The position numbers and the translations under genes are program-made. Shown one piece after another: positions 60,323 to 64,000 of a stretch of DNA of 64,000 nt (positions within the stretch are counted from its first letter, which is position 1; every line of letters starts with the position of its first letter). This stretch comes from Phoronis australis (taxonomy: Eukaryota; Phoronida; Phoronidae), in contig NMRA01000020.1 in the NCBI GenBank assembly GCA_002633005.1, positions 1,076,803 to 1,140,802 of the forward strand, in the 5' to 3' direction. A model generated the notes under the pieces. The model made no database searches. It was not told where the DNA came from and saw nothing but the letters and a program-made list of their open reading frames with translations.

Positions 60323-63300
60323 CTGCAAATAATCACGCAATGACCAATTTTTTAAATATTTTAACATTTAAAAAAAAGTCAGCGTTGAAAATTTTTTTTC
60401 AAAAATTCATTAATGATGCGTGTTTTTTTTTGTCGCACCTCATAACTTACATTATAATGCATTTGTGTGGGGCCTTTTGTCTCAAATTTTTCATTTTTCT
60501 TTGAGCCACAGCGACATAGGCTACAACGTTTTAAAAAGGTTTTTGATGGCTGATATCTGTGCTACAGTCCATACTTACTAGGTACTCACTCAGATGCTGC
60601 CATATGTAACGAGGTTTCTGCGTAAACCTGGAGTGACCACTTTATAAAAAAAATCATAAATTAATTGAGGCAAACCTAAACAGGGCCGAGAGTTGCAAAA
60701 TGTTTACAATTCAGTGATCATATCGTGTTTTGGTCGTGATAGACCAACCCGAAAAACCTTGCCTCGTTTTCAGGTCAGTGGAAATTCCTGGGAAAAACAC
60801 AACCTTTGTTTGGCGGGTAACATGCGATTTCACGCCTATACACATTACCTGATGGCATTAAGTTCCATTGCCACACCGGGTGTAATTACCATGTTTATTG
60901 CCCCTACAGCGCAAAGGGGTAATAAGCTATTGAAATCGGTGACAAAAGCATGCCAAGTTTATGGTCCCTGTAACCCCTGAGATTCTATCAAGAACATTTC
61001 ACATTATGATCTTTTGACTGACAAAACTCATCCTGCTGTAAATTTGGTGAATATCAACAAAGGAGTAAAATTACTAATATTTAAGTGCTATCAAGAGAAA
61101 GAACAATTAAAATTCTAGGTTTTTTAGTAGGTTTCTTGTTAATACATGTTGTATGCGGACAGATGAAACGGGAACATCTAATATTCTGGGCTGAAGTGTC
61201 ATTCCTTTATTTATATATAATGTACTATTGACGATCAGAATACTATTTTTACCATTCTCAATATCTTTGTTTTTCAAATTATGTATAACAACCAACTGAA
61301 ATTTCGACAAAACCTAAACCTGTTTTTGTCTTTAGTGCACATCATCATAGTTTGGGTATTGTTTGGCACATTGCCGTCTGTCATAGTTGAGTTTTGATTA
61401 ATAATACAGTAAACATAGAACATACTAATAGACTACTTGTTTGAGTTTACAGTGAGTTAAAACCTTTCCTCTGATAGCCAGTCACTTTAGTTTTATTAAC
61501 AGACATTTTGTTTCACATAGCGCTAAGTGCGGTATGATGTGCTCCGCTTTTCATAAAGCACTGCAGCTGCAGTTATTTAGATGGTTGTGAAATTGCCATG
61601 TTTTTTTTATGGTCATAAGACACAGACTGTTCTTAAACGTGATGGGATTGGTACCACTCAGATCTCACAAACCTCTGTCACTTGGGGAACAAATTATATT
61701 ACGGATTGTAATTTCAAACAATGCATATTATTTATTTCGTTTATATCTACCCTTCTTTGGCTGGTGGAACTTCTGTCCCGTGATGACGACCTCGCTCGGT
61801 CGCCACGGTTTCCACTTGAACTTCTTGTCTGCCGTGTGTCACGTACTTTGGTGCGAGCTCTTGCTTTTCTGGTGATAGCTTCGGAATCTACGTATTAAAT
61901 GCAATATGTAACTTTAAGGTAAAAACAAATGAAAATGAGCTGAAATGACATGGAAAACAAAGTACTTAATAATCAGCACTGGTTCTTTATTCGTGTTTGT
62001 TACAAGTCTTAGAAGTGACGGGAATGAACATCATTCAAGCAAACGTTTCATAGACTTTTTTATCGTGTCTCCATTTAAGAGATACGCTGCTATTGGCAAT
62101 TCCTTGCTTATTTTTTGTTGTAAAGTGCGCACATGAATTACATGTGACAATCATGTTAGTTTGAACACAAATGATGTTCTTAAGGTGCTCAAATTAAGGA
62201 AATTCTGCAGAAATTGTCAAAAGTGCACCACTCTCAAGCACACAGTTACTGAAAACAACAAATGAAATTCACACAGCTGGAAACTTACCGGCGGTCTTCG
62301 TCATCCATCCAGCTTTTTAGCGCAAAATTTTTCACAAACAAACTTTTAATTTAAAATTTACAATTCCTTAACTGTCACAGGGCTACAGTACCTCAGTGAT
62401 AAAGATCTCAAGAATATTGACTCCATGTCCATCATTTCCACATGAATACTTATAGGACTAGGCAATTGTTTACCACTATATGATTAATACACGTCAACAA
62501 AGAAGTGCTTCATTGTTTTTAAGCTCCATACTAATTAGCTAACCCACGAGAACATCTTTTGAGAAATTGTGGGTATATCACATCCAAGTTAGAAGCATTT
62601 GAAAATTAGAGCTATCAGCTTTCTTAGCAATTATGCTTGTCCAAAATTGGTGAGACTTTACCGTAAAAACTAGATAATATTGAAATGATCACCCTTGTAA
62701 AGACGGTTCCTAAGCATATTGCTACTTACCACTATCAGGATTCTGTCCGGCTGGAGGTTTCCTAGACAGTGGTGGAGCACTGGCTGGTTCTGATCGGCCA
62801 AGAGTGAGCTCTGTAGTATCAAACATCTGATGATTTGCAGGTATTGACACAGCGGCAGCAACTCTTTCTAAAACATGATTTGTCGAGGCTCGTCTAATCG
62901 CGGGTGAGGAAAAATTTTTTTTGTGTGATGTCTCTGGAATACCTAGGTTAAGACCCGATACATTTGGCGAGCTGTGACTAGTGGGAATAGATGGCGCCAC
63001 AGGTACTCGGTCGATGTGTCCCGGCTGAGCACGTTTGACGGTCGAGGAGGAAGAGACTGGTTCAGGAATACCCAAGTTTAAACCAGAGACATCTGGAGCA
63101 CTGTTGGATGATGGGAATGATGAGGGAGTTGCGTCTATGCTTGATTGGCGTGACACACGCTGACGAATACGTGCAGGTATTCGATCAATCAGTTCTTGTA
63201 TATGGGATTGAGCAGGTGGTTTGGCTGATGGGTTGGAGGAAGTGTCATTGCTGAAACAAAAATTTCAACAATGTGAAGTTACTATGAAGTATTCAAATGT

Positions 63301-64000
63301 GGGGAATGCAAAGTAACATGTACAATAGACAAGAGGTCGGTGTAAATAGACTAACTTAGATAGTTGTAACACGCCACCACCTCAGAGCCATTTTAGAAAC
63401 TCAACATGTACAGTGAATTTAATCTGTGCTCTTTACATCATTCACTGATGAGAAAAAACAAGACAGCCATGATGATAAAATAAAAGTCGACAAGTAATTG
63501 AAACATTACCTGTGAAACAGCTCAGTTTTTTTATAACATGATAGTTCCCCTTTTGATAAACTTCACAAAGCTCGTACGCTGGCACTTGCCTGGGCGCAAA
63601 GTGATGAGCGGATCCTATGATTAGAGGTGTGTTCTACCCTATACCCTGTTGATTATCTCACCATAAGCGTTGCTCACACATGCCAAATGAATTTAGCAGA
63701 CTTCACACGGAGTTTTAAAAGTAACTTGTTCCAAAGATATAGGAATGACATGAGTTACAGAGCATGCATGATCTTCTTTCAAAGATTTAAGTGATTTGGT
63801 GGTCCAGGAATTAGCATTCCATTAACAGATTATATTGTGTGGAACAATTACCTGACAAGTCTCTCTTGAGCAATTGCATAGTTTGTGCCACTTAACTCAA
63901 AGTTCATCTCAAATGAGTTGTGATTGGTTCTTGTGCGTTGACCTTGTGCTAACCTCCTGGTTCCACGTTGACTAGTGTTGCCACCTGTTGTCTCCTGGCG
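60137..64000 (-). CDS. Unrecognised Ser/Pro-rich protein, C-terminal part (multi-exon)
   Basis: Four or five minus-strand exons join with matching phases into about 330-338 residues ending GNALQGLSIGDLLN. The 5' part lies beyond the window. The protein is rich in Ser, Pro, Arg and Gln and looks disordered. One exon carries three related modules with SGLNLGIPE, SGLNLGIPE and TELTLGRSE. A later exon is Arg/Ser-rich (GNRGDRARSSSRDRSSTSQR). No domain or family is recognised; a scaffold or regulatory protein with repeated short binding motifs is a guess. It is convergent with ELP2. Confidence 0.65.
61751..61887 (-). CDS. Ser/Pro-rich protein, exon c (Arg/Ser-rich)
   Basis: Acceptor ttaatacgtag, donor gtagat (weak). 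Encodes DSEAITRKARARTKVRDTRQ and then an RS-rich stretch. Phase 1 in, phase 0 out, matching exon d. Confidence 0.55.
62289..62312 (-). CDS. Ser/Pro-rich protein, possible 24-nt microexon
   Basis: Flanked by AG and gtaagt, a multiple of three, and phase 1 at both ends, so it fits between exons b and c (adding eight residues, GWMTKTA and a junction residue). The polypyrimidine tract is weak; direct joining of b to c is equally in phase. Confidence 0.3.
62730..63250 (-). CDS. Ser/Pro-rich protein, exon b (triple repeat)
   Basis: Acceptor tttttgtttcag, donor gtaagt. Open throughout, 521 nt. It starts NDTSSNPSAKPPAQS and ends PPAGQNPDS. It contains two exact GLNLGIPE octapeptides and a diverged third. 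Phase 2 in, phase 1 out. Confidence 0.75.
63852..64000 (-). CDS. Ser/Pro-rich protein, exon a (cut by window edge)
   Basis: Open from the window edge to a donor (gtaatt). Encodes ...NHNSFEMNFELSGTNYAIAQ. Phase 2 out. Confidence 0.6.

Overview
The window is intron-rich metazoan nuclear DNA. Coding exons are short (65-190 bp), bounded by GT-AG introns from about 100 bp to 12.9 kb, and separated by AT-rich sequence full of microsatellites, inverted-repeat elements and decayed retrotransposons. A complete Elongator subunit ELP2 gene, a rhodopsin-class GPCR, a RING-NHL protein and a Ly6-type exon, together with THAP-domain transposons and long repeat-laden introns, suggest a marine invertebrate bilaterian. 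A hemichordate, cephalochordate or lophotrochozoan is possible, but the sequence alone does not settle the phylum.

Layout. 1-700: two inverted fragments of a THAP-type DNA transposon. 1087-1292: last exon of a Ly6/uPAR-like GPI-anchored protein, + strand. 1300-13500: no convincing gene, apart from one doubtful secreted-type reading frame at 7320-7679; it holds microsatellites, two copies of a 245-bp MITE family, a double perfect hairpin (9894-9974), tRNA-SINE-like remnants and a small TIR element. 13548-14738: GPCR whose transmembrane region lies in one exon, + strand. 14891-16387: THAP transposon relic with TIRs of about 175 bp. 16.9-18.1 kb: palindromic units, an 81-bp tandem duplication and a 5'-inverted truncated LINE with target-site duplications. 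18-24 kb: no gene seen.

24169-56651: ELP2, 20 exons, + strand, reading frame intact across every junction, about 811 residues. Its 12.9-kb intron 12 contains a TIR element of about 2.9 kb rich in GCCGACC motifs, a complete single-exon RING-NHL gene on the same strand (43317-44978), and an L1-like LINE relic on the opposite strand. Other ELP2 introns hold an interspersed repeat whose units carry CTCF-like motifs, a 67-bp tandem repeat and a possible piggyBac relic.

60137-64000: 3' half of a minus-strand gene for an unrecognised Ser/Pro-rich protein with a three-times-repeated short motif, convergent with ELP2. A THAP-like fragment lies between them (58400-58600).

ELP2 (tRNA wobble-uridine modification), the GPCR (signalling), the RING-NHL protein (probable ubiquitin ligase) and the Ly6 protein have no evident shared pathway. 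I found no clear new multi-gene system. The most unusual material is in the mobile elements and in the nested gene.
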